Source: Seonamhaeicola sp. ML3 (GTDB lineage: Bacteria > Bacteroidota > Bacteroidia > Flavobacteriales > Flavobacteriaceae). Taken from it: a stretch of 64,000 bases of DNA. Below the pieces are notes generated by a model. That model had not been told where the DNA came from. It was given only the letters and a program-made list of their open reading frames with translations, and made no database searches. The position numbers were made by a program, and so were the translations under genes. The stretch lies in contig NZ_CP096884.1 in assembly GCF_023273855.1 (NCBI RefSeq), forward strand, positions 2,790,001 through 2,854,000. The letters run 5' to 3'. Below are positions 45,800-56,004 of the stretch, piece after piece (within the stretch, counting starts at the first letter, position 1; each line of letters opens with the position of its first letter).

Positions 45800-47191
45800 A
45801 TGACATTAATAAAATCAATTTCAGGAATTAGAGGAACTATTGGAGGTAAGGTAGGTAATAATTTAACACCTATTGATGCCGTTAAGTTCGCTGCTGCATA
45901 CGGTGCTTGGTTGAAACAAAACAGGCCAAATAAAGAGAACTACCGCGTAGTGGTTGGTAGAGATGCTCGTATTTCTGGAAATATGATCCAAGAATTGGTT
46001 ATGAATACTTTGGTTGGTCAAGGTATACATGTTATTAATGTTGGTTTATCTACAACACCAACTGTAGAAGTTGCTGTACCTATGGAACATGCCGATGGCG
46101 GTGTTATTTTAACAGCTAGCCACAACCCTAAACAATGGAACGCTTTAAAACTTTTAAATGAAAAAGGAGAGTTTTTAGATGCAGTTGAAGGTGCTAAAAT
46201 TCTAGATATTGCCGAAAGTGGAGACGTGGAGTTTGCAGATGTAGACAGCTTAGGAAAAATTACAGTTAATGATGCCTATATAGACTTACATATTATCGAA
46301 GTTTTGGATTTACCTTTGGTTACTGTTAAACCTATTGAGGAGGCAGGGTTTAAGGTTGTAGTTGATGGTGTTAATTCCACTGGAGGTATTGCTATTCCTC
46401 TATTGTTAGAGCGTTTGGGTGTAGAAGTGGTTAAGCTCTATTGTGAACCAAACGGACATTTTCCACATAATCCTGAACCTTTAAAAGAACACCTTACAGA
46501 CCTATCGGAAGCGGTAAAAAAGCATAATGCCGATTTTGGTATTGTAGTAGATCCAGATGTAGATAGATTGGCCTTTATGGATGAAAATGGCGAGATGTTT
46601 GGAGAAGAATACACTTTGGTAGCCTGCGCGGATTATGTTTTGAGTAGAACACCAGGCAATACAGTAAGTAATATGAGTTCTACAAGAGCATTAAGAGATG
46701 TAACCGAAAAGTACGGTGGTACCTATGAGGCGTCTGCAGTAGGTGAAGTGAATGTGGTTAAACTCATGAAAAAGAACAAAGTGGTTATTGGTGGAGAAGG
46801 TAATGGTGGTATTATTTATCCTGAATCACATTACGGACGCGATGCTCTTGTTGGTGTGGCTTTGTTTTTAAGTTTACTGGCAGAAAAGAAAATGTCGGTT
46901 AGTGCATTGCGTAAAACCTATCCAAACTACTTTATGAGTAAAAAGAAAATCCAGTTGACACCCGATTTGGATGTTGATGGTATTTTAAATGAAATTGAGA
47001 ATCGTTATAACAACGAGCAGTTAACAACGATTGATGGTGTTAAAATAGATTTTGCAGAAAGTTGGGTGCACTTACGTAAAAGTAATACCGAGCCAATTAT
47101 TAGGATTTATACTGAAGCTAAATCACAAGAAGAAGCCGATAATCTTGCCGATAAATTTATTGAAGAGTTAGGGAGTTTAGCGTCAAGCTAA
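45800..47191 (+). CDS. glmM: Phosphoglucosamine mutase
   Basis: This 463-residue alpha-D-phosphohexomutase converts glucosamine 6-phosphate to glucosamine 1-phosphate for peptidoglycan and LPS. It has the phosphoserine loop 'TASHNPKQWNALK' (Ser about 107), the metal loop 'VDPDVDRLAFMDENG', the sugar-binding 'GGEGNGGIIYPESH' and the phosphate-binding C-terminus 'RKSNTEPIIRIYTE'. The GlmM identity, rather than another phosphohexomutase, fits the length and the 'SISGIRGT' start usual for Bacteroidota GlmM. Confidence 0.93.
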   Translation: MTLIKSISGIRGTIGGKVGNNLTPIDAVKFAAAYGAWLKQNRPNKENYRVVVGRDARISGNMIQELVMNTLVGQGIHVINVGLSTTPTVEVAVPMEHADGGVILTASHNPKQWNALKLLNEKGEFLDAVEGAKILDIAESGDVEFADVDSLGKITVNDAYIDLHIIEVLDLPLVTVKPIEEAGFKVVVDGVNSTGGIAIPLLLERLGVEVVKLYCEPNGHFPHNPEPLKEHLTDLSEAVKKHNADFGIVVDPDVDRLAFMDENGEMFGEEYTLVACADYVLSRTPGNTVSNMSSTRALRDVTEKYGGTYEASAVGEVNVVKLMKKNKVVIGGEGNGGIIYPESHYGRDALVGVALFLSLLAEKKMSVSALRKTYPNYFMSKKKIQLTPDLDVDGILNEIENRYNNEQLTTIDGVKIDFAESWVHLRKSNTEPIIRIYTEAKSQEEADNLADKFIEELGSLASS

Positions 47192-47196
47192 GTGAC

Positions 47197-48069
47197 TTAT
47201 TGCTTTTTATGTTTCCAACGTTTATGCGTCCAGAAATAATATTCTGGGGCTTCGTAAATTTGTTTTTCAAGTTCAGCTAAAAACATATCGGTTAGTTCGT
47301 AATCGGGATATGCATTAGAGTTTTCCGCTAGCGTGATAATTTCAGCTTTGTAAAATCCACGTTTTACTTTATTAATTTTTAAGTATGCTGTTGAGAAATC
47401 CAATTTCTTGGCTAAGCGTTCGGCTCCGGTAAAACAAGGCGTTTCTATGCCCATAAATTTCCCCCAATACACATCTTTTGAAACCTTGGGGGATTGGTCG
47501 CTTAAAAAACCAGTGATACTTTTTGTGCCATTCAATTCAGTACTGGTTATTGTGCTTATGGTTTCTTTAGTACTTATTAAATCGGTTTTGAATTTTGTAC
47601 GAATGTCTCGAACTAACTTATCGAAATATTTGTTTCTCAGTTTTTTGTACACCGCAAAACCTTTAAAATTTATGTAATGCTGCAATACAATGCCCCATTC
47701 CCAACTTGCGTAATGCCCAAATATTAAAATGATGCTCTTATTCAGGCTTTCAAGCCGCTTAAACTCTTCTGGGTTGGTAATAGCAAAGCGTTGTTTTAAC
47801 GCTTTATCTGAAATAGACATTGTTTTGGCTATTTCCAAAAACATATCGCATAGATGCTTATAGAACTTTTTTCTAATAGCATTGAGTTCTGCTTCTGTTT
47901 TATCTGGGAAAACAAGCTTTAGGTTAGCGGTTACTACCTTTTTTCTGTATCCAAAAACGTGATAAAGTAAAATATATAGTCCATCAGATAGGATATAAAG
48001 CAATCTAAATGGCAATTTCGAAATACACCATAAAATCGGATAAACAATAATATATGATAGAAATTGCAT
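47197..48069 (-). CDS. Lysophospholipid/lipid A-type acyltransferase
   Basis: This 290-residue protein of the LpxL/HtrB family (PF03279) has an N-terminal membrane anchor, the HX4E catalytic motif in 'GHYASWEWG' (about 117-125) and the later 'DQSPKVSKDVYWGKFMG' motif. It probably adds a secondary acyl chain to lipid A or an aminolipid. A TATATTTG box (minus strand, 48094-48101) precedes it. It converges on glmM with 5 bases between. Confidence 0.9.
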   Translation of the reverse strand: MQFLSYIIVYPILWCISKLPFRLLYILSDGLYILLYHVFGYRKKVVTANLKLVFPDKTEAELNAIRKKFYKHLCDMFLEIAKTMSISDKALKQRFAITNPEEFKRLESLNKSIILIFGHYASWEWGIVLQHYINFKGFAVYKKLRNKYFDKLVRDIRTKFKTDLISTKETISTITSTELNGTKSITGFLSDQSPKVSKDVYWGKFMGIETPCFTGAERLAKKLDFSTAYLKINKVKRGFYKAEIITLAENSNAYPDYELTDMFLAELEKQIYEAPEYYFWTHKRWKHKKQ

Positions 48070-48125
48070 GAATTAATTTTAGATTTGTAGGCGCAAATAT
48101 ATGCTAATTTCAATTTAAACGTTTC

Positions 48126-48776
48126 ATGCTCATGGGGAATTTAGATCCAATTACAATCGCAATAATTGCAGCCAATGTCTTGGTTTCTTTAAAAGGGTTT
48201 AAAGATTATGGCTTCTTAGATAAGTATAAATTTCATGTAGGAGGTGTTCAACGTGGAGAACAAATACGAATGATAAGTTCTGGTTTTTTACATGTTGATA
48301 TGCAGCACCTTTTGTTCAATATGATAACATTGTTCTTTTTCGCTGGTATAGTTATAGATTATTTGGGTAATGGAGGTTTTGTTTTTGTATACCTTGGAAG
48401 TCTTTTACTTGGAAATTTATTATCACTTTATTTTCATAAAAATGAATATCACTATAGTGCTGTAGGGGCTAGTGGAGCTGTAACAGGCGTATTATATTCT
48501 GCTATTTTGCTACGACCAGAAATGCAAATTATAGTTTTTGTTATTCCTATGCCGGCCTATGTTTTTGGGATAGGATACTTGTTGTATTCTATATATGGCA
48601 TGAAAAAGCGTATTGGAAATATAGGCCATGATGCGCACTTTGGTGGTGCTATAGGTGGCTACTTAATTACTTTAGTTTTAGCAACGTGGATATTCGAGAG
48701 GAATTTGCTAATGGTGGGCTTGCTAGCTATTCCTATTGTATTACTTTTTGTTTTAAAGCGCACAGGTAATATTTAA
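48126..48776 (+). CDS. Rhomboid-family intramembrane serine protease
   Basis: This 216-residue protein has six likely membrane segments and the rhomboid catalytic dyad: Ser116 in 'GASGAVTG' and His171 in 'HDAHFGGAIGGY'. 'HVDMQHLLFNM' matches the conserved HxxxHxxxN region. It probably cleaves single-pass membrane proteins; no substrate is evident. Start could be ATG 48126 or ATG 48132. It is divergent from the acyltransferase gene (56 bases apart). Confidence 0.92.
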   Translation: MLMGNLDPITIAIIAANVLVSLKGFKDYGFLDKYKFHVGGVQRGEQIRMISSGFLHVDMQHLLFNMITLFFFAGIVIDYLGNGGFVFVYLGSLLLGNLLSLYFHKNEYHYSAVGASGAVTGVLYSAILLRPEMQIIVFVIPMPAYVFGIGYLLYSIYGMKKRIGNIGHDAHFGGAIGGYLITLVLATWIFERNLLMVGLLAIPIVLLFVLKRTGNI

Positions 48777-48856
48777 TCCTTTCAATTTTAACACTATGGC
48801 ACAGGTATTGAACTTATTTAGCTGTAGTAATCAATTATTGTTTTTTAAACAACTAT

Positions 48857-48870
48857 TAATCAATTGATTA
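48857..48870. promoter_or_regulatory. 14-bp palindrome upstream of lon
   Basis: TAATCAATTGATTA is a perfect palindrome, 69 bases before lon. A partial copy, TAATCAATTA, lies at 48828-48837, about 30 bases upstream. The regulator is unknown. Confidence 0.4.
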
Positions 48871-48938
48871 CGGTTTTTGTTCAATAACTAAAAAATGAGG
48901 TTAACTGATTTTAATGACAGATTGACCTAAAAACATAT

Positions 48939-51389
48939 ATGAAGAAATCTAATTTTATGACGCTTGACAGTTTGTCATTGCAGGAATTCGATGAAAATTC
49001 AGAGTTAATTCCTTTAATGACTCCAGAGGATGAGGAAGAGATGAATAATGAGGAGCTTCCTAAAACCTTACCTATTCTATCTCTTAGAAATACGGTATTG
49101 TTTCCTGGTGTTGTTATTCCCATCACGGCGGGAAGGGATAAATCCATAAAACTTATTAAAGATGCCAATAAGGGCAGTAAGGTTATTGGTGTTGTAGCTC
49201 AAAAGGATGAGTCTGTAGAAAACCCTACATCTAAAGATATCAATGAAACGGGGACTGTAGCAAGAATACTAAGAGTGCTTAAAATGCCAGATGGTAATGT
49301 TACGGTTATTATTCAAGGAAAAAAACGTTTTAAGGTCGCCGAAGTTCTTACTGAAGAGCCTTACATGAATGCTACAATTAGGGATTTACCCGAGGCAAAA
49401 CCTACCGTTAATAACGATGAGTTCACAGCAATAATAGAATCCATTAAGGATTTGGCATTAGAAATCATAAAGGAAAGCCCTAATATACCTAGTGAAGCAT
49501 CTTTTGCCATAAAGAATATTGAAAGCAATTCCTTTTTGGTGAATTTTGTGTCGTCAAACATGAATCTTTCAGTCGCCGAAAAGCAAAACTTACTTGAAAT
49601 AAACGACCTGAAACAACGTGCTCTTGCGACGCTTAAACACATGAACGTTGAGTTTCAACGCTTGGAACTAAAGAATGATATTCAGTCTAAGGTTCAAATG
49701 GACATGAGCCAACAACAGCGCGAGTATTTCCTGCATCAGCAAATGAAAACTATCCAAGAGGAGTTAGGTGGTGTAAGCCATGATGAGGAGATAGATGAGA
49801 TGAGAGCAAGAGCTAAGGATAAGCTTTGGGATGAAAAAGTGGCTAAACATTTCGATAAAGAAATAGGGAAGTTACAACGCATGAATCCGCAAGTAGCAGA
49901 ATATTCCATACAGCGTAATTACTTAGAGCTATTTTTAGATTTACCATGGAATGAATTTAGTGAAGATAAATTCGATTTAAAACGTGCTAAGAGTATCCTA
50001 GACAGAGACCATTATGGTTTGGATGATGTAAAGCGTAGAATTATAGAATATTTGGCTGTACTTAAGTTGCGTAACGATATGAAGTCGCCTATTCTATGTC
50101 TATATGGGCCTCCGGGAGTTGGTAAAACATCTTTGGGTAAATCTATCGCTGAGGCTCTCGGACGAGAATATGTGAGAATATCGCTAGGTGGTTTACGAGA
50201 TGAAGCAGAAATTAGAGGGCACAGAAAAACTTATATTGGTGCAATGCCTGGGCGAATCATTCAAAGTTTAAAAAAGGCCGGGACTTCTAATCCAGTATTC
50301 GTGTTAGATGAGATTGATAAGCTGTCTAATTCACATCAGGGCGACCCTTCTTCCGCTATGTTAGAAGTTTTAGATCCCGAACAAAATAGTGAGTTCTACG
50401 ACAATTTCTTAGAAATGGGTTACGATCTTTCTAAAGTTATGTTTGTTGCTACTTCAAATAGTTTAGCAACCATACAGCCAGCATTATTGGACCGTATGGA
50501 GATAATAAATGTTACGGGGTATACTATTGAAGAAAAAGTAGAAATCGCCAAGCGCCATTTATTACCTAAACAATTAAAGGAGCATGGTTTAACCAGTGCA
50601 AACTTAAAAATAGGAAAGCCACAATTAGAAAAAATTGTGGAAGGTTACACTAGAGAATCTGGTGTTCGTGGTTTAGAAAAGCAAATAGCTAAAATGGTAC
50701 GTTATGCAGCTAAAAATATAGCTATGGAAGAAGAATACAATGTCAAGGTTTCAAACGAAGACATTGTTGAGGTATTGGGAAGACCTAAGCTAGAACGTGA
50801 TAAATACGAGAACAATCATGTGGCGGGTGTAGTTACAGGCTTAGCATGGACACGAGTTGGTGGGGATATTCTCTTTATAGAGTCTATTCTTTCTAAAGGG
50901 AAAGGCGGATTAAGTATTACGGGTAATCTTGGTAAAGTAATGCGTGAATCGGCTACAATTGCTATGGAATATATAAAATCCAATGCAGAATCGTTTGGAA
51001 TAGACCCAGAGGTTTTCGATAAATACAATGTACACATTCACGTTCCTGAAGGTGCCACACCCAAGGATGGACCAAGTGCAGGAGTTACGATGTTAACGTC
51101 TTTGGTATCCTTATTTACTCAGAGAAAAGTTAAAAGGAGTCTGGCAATGACAGGAGAAATAACATTACGTGGTAAGGTGCTTCCGGTAGGTGGAATCAAA
51201 GAAAAGATATTGGCCGCTAAGCGCGCTAAAATCAAGGAAATACTGTTATGCGAGGAAAATAGGAGGGATATTGAGGAAATAAAAGCAGAGTATTTAAAAG
51301 GTCTAACTTTCCATTATGTCACAGATATGAGCGAAGTTATTGAATTGGCAGTAACAAATCAAAAAGTTAAAAAGGCTAAGAAGTTATAA
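48939..51389 (+). CDS. lon: ATP-dependent protease Lon
   Basis: This 816-residue protein has the N-terminal LON substrate domain (about 44-240, '[19 protein letters not shown]'), a coiled region, the AAA+ domain with Walker A GPPGVGKT (390-397) and 'VFVLDEIDK', and the protease domain with catalytic Ser713 ('PKDGPSAGV') and Lys756, spaced 43 residues as in other Lon proteins. It has an acidic N-terminal extension of about 40 residues. It degrades misfolded and regulatory proteins. Possible regulatory palindromes lie upstream. Confidence 0.97.
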   Translation: MKKSNFMTLDSLSLQEFDENSELIPLMTPEDEEEMNNEELPKTLPILSLRNTVLFPGVVIPITAGRDKSIKLIKDANKGSKVIGVVAQKDESVENPTSKDINETGTVARILRVLKMPDGNVTVIIQGKKRFKVAEVLTEEPYMNATIRDLPEAKPTVNNDEFTAIIESIKDLALEIIKESPNIPSEASFAIKNIESNSFLVNFVSSNMNLSVAEKQNLLEINDLKQRALATLKHMNVEFQRLELKNDIQSKVQMDMSQQQREYFLHQQMKTIQEELGGVSHDEEIDEMRARAKDKLWDEKVAKHFDKEIGKLQRMNPQVAEYSIQRNYLELFLDLPWNEFSEDKFDLKRAKSILDRDHYGLDDVKRRIIEYLAVLKLRNDMKSPILCLYGPPGVGKTSLGKSIAEALGREYVRISLGGLRDEAEIRGHRKTYIGAMPGRIIQSLKKAGTSNPVFVLDEIDKLSNSHQGDPSSAMLEVLDPEQNSEFYDNFLEMGYDLSKVMFVATSNSLATIQPALLDRMEIINVTGYTIEEKVEIAKRHLLPKQLKEHGLTSANLKIGKPQLEKIVEGYTRESGVRGLEKQIAKMVRYAAKNIAMEEEYNVKVSNEDIVEVLGRPKLERDKYENNHVAGVVTGLAWTRVGGDILFIESILSKGKGGLSITGNLGKVMRESATIAMEYIKSNAESFGIDPEVFDKYNVHIHVPEGATPKDGPSAGVTMLTSLVSLFTQRKVKRSLAMTGEITLRGKVLPVGGIKEKILAAKRAKIKEILLCEENRRDIEEIKAEYLKGLTFHYVTDMSEVIELAVTNQKVKKAKKL

Positions 51390-51392
51390 AAT

Positions 51393-51419
51393 AAAACCTC
51401 GATTTCATCGGGGTTTTTT
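51393..51419 (+). terminator. Terminator after lon
   Basis: Stem AAACCTCGAT/ATCGGGGTTT with one mismatch and a TTC loop, followed by a T run. Confidence 0.8.
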
Positions 51420-51515
51420 ATTGGTTCTATTTACATGTCTAAACCAGGTTTTCAAGTAAAATAAATATGACTTACTATCGTTTTAAGATAGATTTACTTT
51501 CTTTGTAACGTAAAT

Positions 51516-52535
51516 ATGCTAAGAAAAATTATCACTTTTTGTTGCGTTTGTTTTAGTGCCTCAATTTATGCTCAAATTGGAGGGGAAAACACGTATCAAT
51601 TTCTCAGTTTAATTGCTTCTCCTCGACAAGCAGCATTAGGTGGTAAAGTTTTAACTAATGTAGATTACGATGTTACTCAAGGGTTGTTCAATCCGGCCAC
51701 AATCAATGTTGAAATGGATAATCAACTGGCATTGAATTATGTAAATTATCTTGGAGATATTGGGTACGGTACTGCAGCTTACGCTTACACTATAGACAGG
51801 CGCACCCAAACATTTCATGTTGGTGCCACTTACATTAACTACGGTTCTTTTGATGGTTATGACGAACAGGGCAACCCCACTGGTACTTTTTCTGGAGGTG
51901 AATCTGCGTTGTCTGTCGGTTACTCTAGGCAAATAGGCTATTCGGATTTTTATTTAGGGGGAAATGTGAAATTTATCAGTTCCAAATTAGAACAATATAC
52001 CTCTATTGGTGCCGCTGTTGATGTCGGGTTGATATATATTAACGAATACCTAGATTTCAATGCGGCTTTGGTCGTTAGGAATTTTGGGACTCAAATAACG
52101 ACCTACGCAGGATTGCAGGAAACTTTACCATTCGAAGTTAGTCTTGGGTTATCCCAAAGGCTGGAGCATGTGCCCATTCGTTGGCATGTTACCTTCGAAA
52201 ACTTACAAGAATGGCCAATATCAAGACCTAATCCGGCAAGAGTTACTAGTGACTTGAGTGGTAATCAGTTTAGTGAAAACATTGGTTTCTTTGGGCAATT
52301 AATCAGGCATACAATAGTAGGGGCAGAAATATTTCCAGAAGGAGGATTCAACATCAGGCTCGGTTATAACTTTAGAAGGGGTGAGGAACTCAGGATAGTT
52401 GACCAAAGAAACTTCTCTGGTTTATCGGCTGGAATTTCCATTAAAATGAATAAAATGCGTTTTAGTTACACGCATGCTAAATACACCAGTGCAGCAAACT
52501 CCAATTTCTTTGGGTTGCAAATTGATTTGAATTAA
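51516..52535 (+). CDS. porQ: Type IX secretion system protein PorQ
   Basis: This 339-residue outer-membrane protein has a signal peptide ending 'SIYAQ' (about 1-20) and a FadL/PorV-like beta-barrel. The start 'GGENTYQFLSLIASPRQAALGG' and 'GLFNPATI' are typical of PorQ, as is the end 'SNFFGLQIDLN'. PorQ belongs to the T9SS attachment machinery (PorU-V-Q-Z complex). It fits with the T9SS sorting domain on the first gene of this window. It sits before cmk; from memory the porQ-cmk pair is common in Flavobacteria. Confidence 0.9.
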   Translation: MLRKIITFCCVCFSASIYAQIGGENTYQFLSLIASPRQAALGGKVLTNVDYDVTQGLFNPATINVEMDNQLALNYVNYLGDIGYGTAAYAYTIDRRTQTFHVGATYINYGSFDGYDEQGNPTGTFSGGESALSVGYSRQIGYSDFYLGGNVKFISSKLEQYTSIGAAVDVGLIYINEYLDFNAALVVRNFGTQITTYAGLQETLPFEVSLGLSQRLEHVPIRWHVTFENLQEWPISRPNPARVTSDLSGNQFSENIGFFGQLIRHTIVGAEIFPEGGFNIRLGYNFRRGEELRIVDQRNFSGLSAGISIKMNKMRFSYTHAKYTSAANSNFFGLQIDLN

Positions 52536-52605
52536 CTACAGATTCTCTTACAAAAAAAGAAATATTGATAAAATTCGGGTATTTTTGGGTCATTAAAATT
52601 AATAG

Positions 52606-53298
52606 ATGAATAAGATTACTATTGCCATAGATGGCTTTTCCTCAACAGGAAAAAGTACAATTGCAAAACAATTGGCTAATTATTTAGGTTATGTTTATGT
52701 CGATTCTGGGGCTATGTACAGGGCGGTAACTTTATATGCCATGAGGGAAGATTTCATTAATGATAATTCTTTTAATGTAGAAGGTCTAGTTTCACGTTTG
52801 GAAGAAGTAGCTATTAGTTTTTTGTTTAATGAAACCTTAGGGTTTGCAGAGGTATATTTAAATGGTGAAAATGTAGAGGCATCTATTAGAACCTTAGAAG
52901 TCTCCAGCTTTGTTAGTAAGGTGGCTGCGGTTACAGAAGTAAGGAAAAAATTAGTATCTATTCAAAAACAATTAGGTAAGGACAAAGGTGTTGTTATGGA
53001 TGGAAGAGATATTGGAACGGTAGTTTTTCCAGATGCCGAACTTAAATTGTTTATGACGGCTTCTGCACAAACTAGAGCAGAACGTCGATATTTAGAACTT
53101 TTAGAGCGCGGAGATAAAGTTGTTTATGAAAATGTACTTAAAAATGTTCAAGAGCGAGATTATTTAGACTCTACGCGTAAAGATTCCCCATTGGTTAAGG
53201 CAGAGGACGCCATAGAGATAGATAATTCACACTTATCGCTTAAAGAACAGTTTGATAAAGTATTGAACATTGTAAACAAAGTTTTGGAAGATAAGTAA
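52606..53298 (+). CDS. cmk: Cytidylate kinase
   Basis: This 230-residue kinase phosphorylates CMP and dCMP. It has the P-loop GFSSTGKST (9-17), 'VDSGAMYRAVTLYA' and 'DGRDIGTVVFPDAELK', and the Arg-rich lid 'RAERRYLELLERGD' with 'RDYLDSTRKDSPL'. Standard length. A TATTTTTG box at 52580-52587 may give a separate promoter downstream of porQ. Confidence 0.96.
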   Translation: MNKITIAIDGFSSTGKSTIAKQLANYLGYVYVDSGAMYRAVTLYAMREDFINDNSFNVEGLVSRLEEVAISFLFNETLGFAEVYLNGENVEASIRTLEVSSFVSKVAAVTEVRKKLVSIQKQLGKDKGVVMDGRDIGTVVFPDAELKLFMTASAQTRAERRYLELLERGDKVVYENVLKNVQERDYLDSTRKDSPLVKAEDAIEIDNSHLSLKEQFDKVLNIVNKVLEDK

Positions 53299-53330
53299 GG
53301 CTTTCTCAAAATTAATATTAGGCTAAAAAC

Positions 53331-53362
53331 AAAGAACCTTTCGATTTAACGAAAGGTTCTTT
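53331..53362. terminator. Bidirectional terminator between cmk and the LysM gene
   Basis: A 13-bp perfect stem, AAAGAACCTTTCG (53331-53343) and CGAAAGGTTCTTT (53350-53362), with loop ATTTAA. It serves two converging genes. Confidence 0.9.
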
Positions 53363-53407
53363 GTTTTAAAGCAATTACCGCTTTAGATCTATATATAAAA
53401 CTATCAT

Positions 53408-53788
53408 TTATAGATTTGGAATAATTAATTCTTGATCTGGATGAATTAAGTCTGGGTTTTTAAGTATGTCGGTATTCGCTTCGAAAATTTCCTTGTACTT
53501 CATAGCATTTCCATAATATTGTTTAGCAATTTTGCCCAGTGTTTCACCGCTTTGTACAACGTGTCTATGGTAAACACTTTCATCTGCGATTTTAATATCC
53601 GCCATGATATCAGAAGGATTTTCTCCTCCAATTTCTTTTATTTTATCCCAAATTAAGTTCTTTTCATAAGGAGTGTTTGCTGTTCCAAAAACTTTTAATT
53701 TGTCTCCGTCTACTTGTACATCTCCGTTTTGTACATTCAAAGATTCACCTAAATCTAGTACTGCTTGATATTTTTCTCTTACTGCCAT
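53408..53788 (-). CDS. BON-LysM domain protein (YgaU/Kbp-like)
   Basis: This 126-residue protein has an N-terminal BON-like domain (about 8-65, 'VQNGDVQVDGDKLKVFGTA') and a C-terminal LysM domain (about 75-125, 'HVVQSGETLGKIAKQYYGNA' to 'HPDQELIIPNL'). There is no signal peptide, as in E. coli Kbp/YgaU, a cytoplasmic K+-binding protein. The match in architecture and length is good; K+ binding here is inferred. Confidence 0.88.
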   Translation of the reverse strand: MAVREKYQAVLDLGESLNVQNGDVQVDGDKLKVFGTANTPYEKNLIWDKIKEIGGENPSDIMADIKIADESVYHRHVVQSGETLGKIAKQYYGNAMKYKEIFEANTDILKNPDLIHPDQELIIPNL

Positions 53789-53951
53789 GTTTGTTAAATA
53801 TTTATTTGTTATTAATTCACAATATAATGAATTTCCCTACTAGAAAAACATTAATTGATTTTTAAGTTTCTGTTAAATTAGACACAGGAAATAAAATTTG
53901 GTCACTATAAATATTATAAGTTCATTTTTAGGTAATTAGCTAAATAATAAT

Positions 53952-53959
53952 TATTTTTG
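53952..53959 (+). promoter_or_regulatory. -7 box and long leader region of rpsA
   Basis: TATTTTTG fits TAnnTTTG; the upstream TTTG is weak. Transcription from about 53966 gives a leader near 155 bases before ATG 54122, unusually long for this window, where most leaders look to be 0-25 bases. The 333-base gap between the LysM gene and rpsA otherwise holds no gene; a small reading frame on the minus strand looks spurious. A short hairpin (AACAC-TTCTGC-GTGTT) lies in the leader. Confidence 0.45.
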
Positions 53960-54121
53960 CGCTCCTTTTAGCGAATTTAGGAAAGATAAAAGGGCCGAAA
54001 CAATAATAAAATTAACACTTCTGCGTGTTATTTGCTTAATTCTTTCCAAATCATGCAGAATACAAATCACAATGCAATAGGATTTTAAAATAAGATAAAA
54101 TCGAGCATTGTTACTTATTAA

Positions 54122-55957
54122 ATGGCTGAAAAAGCAAAAAATGCTGAGGTTGAAGTAAATGACACACCAGCAGTAGAAGAAGCTCCAGTAGTATCTGAAG
54201 CTCAAGCAAATCCAGAAAAATTCTTAGAAGAGTTCAATTGGCACAATTACCAAGAAGGTATTGATGAGGTTGACAGTAAGCAACTTGAAGAATTTGAGAA
54301 ATTAGTAGCAGAAAACTTCGTAGACACCTTAGACGATGAAGTTGTAGATGGTACAGTAATTCACATTACAGATAGAGATGCAATCATCGATATCAATGCC
54401 AAATCTGAAGGGGTAATTTCTCTTAATGAATTTCGTTACAATCCAAACTTAGCGGTTGGAGATAAAGTAGAAGTATTAATTGACGTACGTGAAGATGCAA
54501 CTGGTCAATTAGTATTATCTCACAGAAAAGCAAGAGTAATTAAAGCTTGGGACCGCGTAAATGCTGCCCACGATTCTGGTGAAATTGTAAACGGTTTTGT
54601 TAAGTGCAGAACTAAAGGTGGTATGATTGTAGATGTTTTTGGAATTGAAGCATTCTTACCAGGTTCTCAAATTGATGTTAAACCAATTAGAGATTACGAT
54701 CAGTATGTAAATAAAACTATGGAGTTCAAGGTTGTGAAAATCAATCACGAATTTAAGAACGTAGTTGTGTCGCATAAAGCACTTATCGAGGCTGATATTG
54801 AAGAGCAAAAGAAAGAAATTATTGGTCAATTAGAAAAAGGTCAAGTATTAGAAGGTATTGTTAAGAATATCACATCTTACGGTGTATTTATCGACCTTGG
54901 TGGTGTAGATGGATTAGTTCATATTACAGACCTTTCTTGGTCTAGAATTAACCACCCTAACGAGATTGTTGAATTAGACCAAAAATTAAATGTTGTAATC
55001 CTTGATTTTGATGAAAACAAATCAAGAATCCAATTAGGATTAAAACAATTAAGCAAACACCCATGGGAAGCACTTGCAGAAGAGGTTAAAGTAGGTGATA
55101 AAGTTAAAGGTAAAGTAGTTGTAATCGCAGATTACGGTGCATTTATTGAAGTTGCTGATGGTGTTGAAGGATTGATTCACGTATCTGAAATGTCTTGGTC
55201 TACACATTTACGTTCTGCTCAAGATTTTGTTGCTGTTGGTGACGAAGTTGAAGCTGTTATCTTAACTCTTGATAGAGAAGAGCGTAAAATGTCTTTAGGT
55301 ATTAAGCAATTAACTCCAGACCCATGGACTGACATTACTTCTAAATACCCATTAGGATCTAAGCACTCTGGTATTGTACGTAACTTCACAAACTTTGGTG
55401 TATTTGTTGAATTAGAAGAAGGTATCGACGGATTGATTTACATCTCTGATTTATCTTGGACTAAGAAAATCAAACACCCAAGCGAGTTCTGTGCTGTAGG
55501 TGATAAATTAGAGGTTCTTGTTTTAGAACTTGATGTTGAAGGACGTAAATTAAGTTTAGGTCACAAACAAACAACCGAAAATCCTTGGGATAAATACGAA
55601 ACTGAATTTGCTTTAGATTCTACGCATTCTGGAGCTATTGAAGAAGTTGTAGACAAAGGCGCAACGGTTAAGTTTAATGAGGATATCGTAGCATTCATTC
55701 CATCAAGACACATGGAGAAAGAAGATGGTTCTAAGTTGAAGAAAGGTGAAGCTGCCGATTTCAAAATCATTGAATTTAATAAAGAGTTTAAACGTGTTGT
55801 AGCATCTCACACAGCTATATTTAAAGCTGAAGAAGCTAAAAACGTAAAAGCTGCTGCTAAGAAAGCTGCCGCTGCTGCAGCAGAAGCTAAGCCTACTTTA
55901 GGTGACGCTAATGATGCATTACAAGCTCTTAAAGATAAGTTAGACGGGAAGAAATAA
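54122..55957 (+). CDS. rpsA: 30S ribosomal protein S1
   Basis: This 611-residue protein has six S1-type RNA-binding repeats, seen as recurring 'G.V....YGAFIEV.DGVEGLIHVSEMSW' units: 'VDGTVIHI' for repeat 1, then units near 'GGMIVDVFGIEAFLPG', 'YGVFIDLGGVDGLVHITDLSW', 'YGAFIEVADGVEGLIHV', 'FGVFVELEEGIDGLIYI' and 'GATVKFNEDIVAFIP'. The N-terminal extension is acidic and the C-terminal tail is Ala/Lys-rich. S1 binds mRNA at the 30S platform. Codon use looks strongly biased, as expected for a highly expressed gene. Confidence 0.95.
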   Translation: MAEKAKNAEVEVNDTPAVEEAPVVSEAQANPEKFLEEFNWHNYQEGIDEVDSKQLEEFEKLVAENFVDTLDDEVVDGTVIHITDRDAIIDINAKSEGVISLNEFRYNPNLAVGDKVEVLIDVREDATGQLVLSHRKARVIKAWDRVNAAHDSGEIVNGFVKCRTKGGMIVDVFGIEAFLPGSQIDVKPIRDYDQYVNKTMEFKVVKINHEFKNVVVSHKALIEADIEEQKKEIIGQLEKGQVLEGIVKNITSYGVFIDLGGVDGLVHITDLSWSRINHPNEIVELDQKLNVVILDFDENKSRIQLGLKQLSKHPWEALAEEVKVGDKVKGKVVVIADYGAFIEVADGVEGLIHVSEMSWSTHLRSAQDFVAVGDEVEAVILTLDREERKMSLGIKQLTPDPWTDITSKYPLGSKHSGIVRNFTNFGVFVELEEGIDGLIYISDLSWTKKIKHPSEFCAVGDKLEVLVLELDVEGRKLSLGHKQTTENPWDKYETEFALDSTHSGAIEEVVDKGATVKFNEDIVAFIPSRHMEKEDGSKLKKGEAADFKIIEFNKEFKRVVASHTAIFKAEEAKNVKAAAKKAAAAAAEAKPTLGDANDALQALKDKLDGKK

Positions 55958-55969
55958 TCAAATTTCTTT

Positions 55970-55996
55970 TGTCATTCCTGCGTAGGCAGGAATCCA
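55970..55996 (+). repeat. Short TGTCATTCCTGC...GCAGGAATCC repeat
   Basis: TGTCATTCCTGCGTAGGCAG (55970-55989) continues GAATCCA. The arms TTCCTGC and GCAGGAA form a hairpin. It lies 12 bases after rpsA and directly before the true terminator; two more copies are at 7222-7272 and 62428-62453. Confidence 0.7.
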
Positions 55997-56004
55997 TAAA
56001 ATTA

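Noticed and set aside
53951-54205. Minus-strand reading frame of 84 codons upstream of rpsA
   Set aside because: Overlaps the rpsA start region and promoter; AT-rich random-looking composition.
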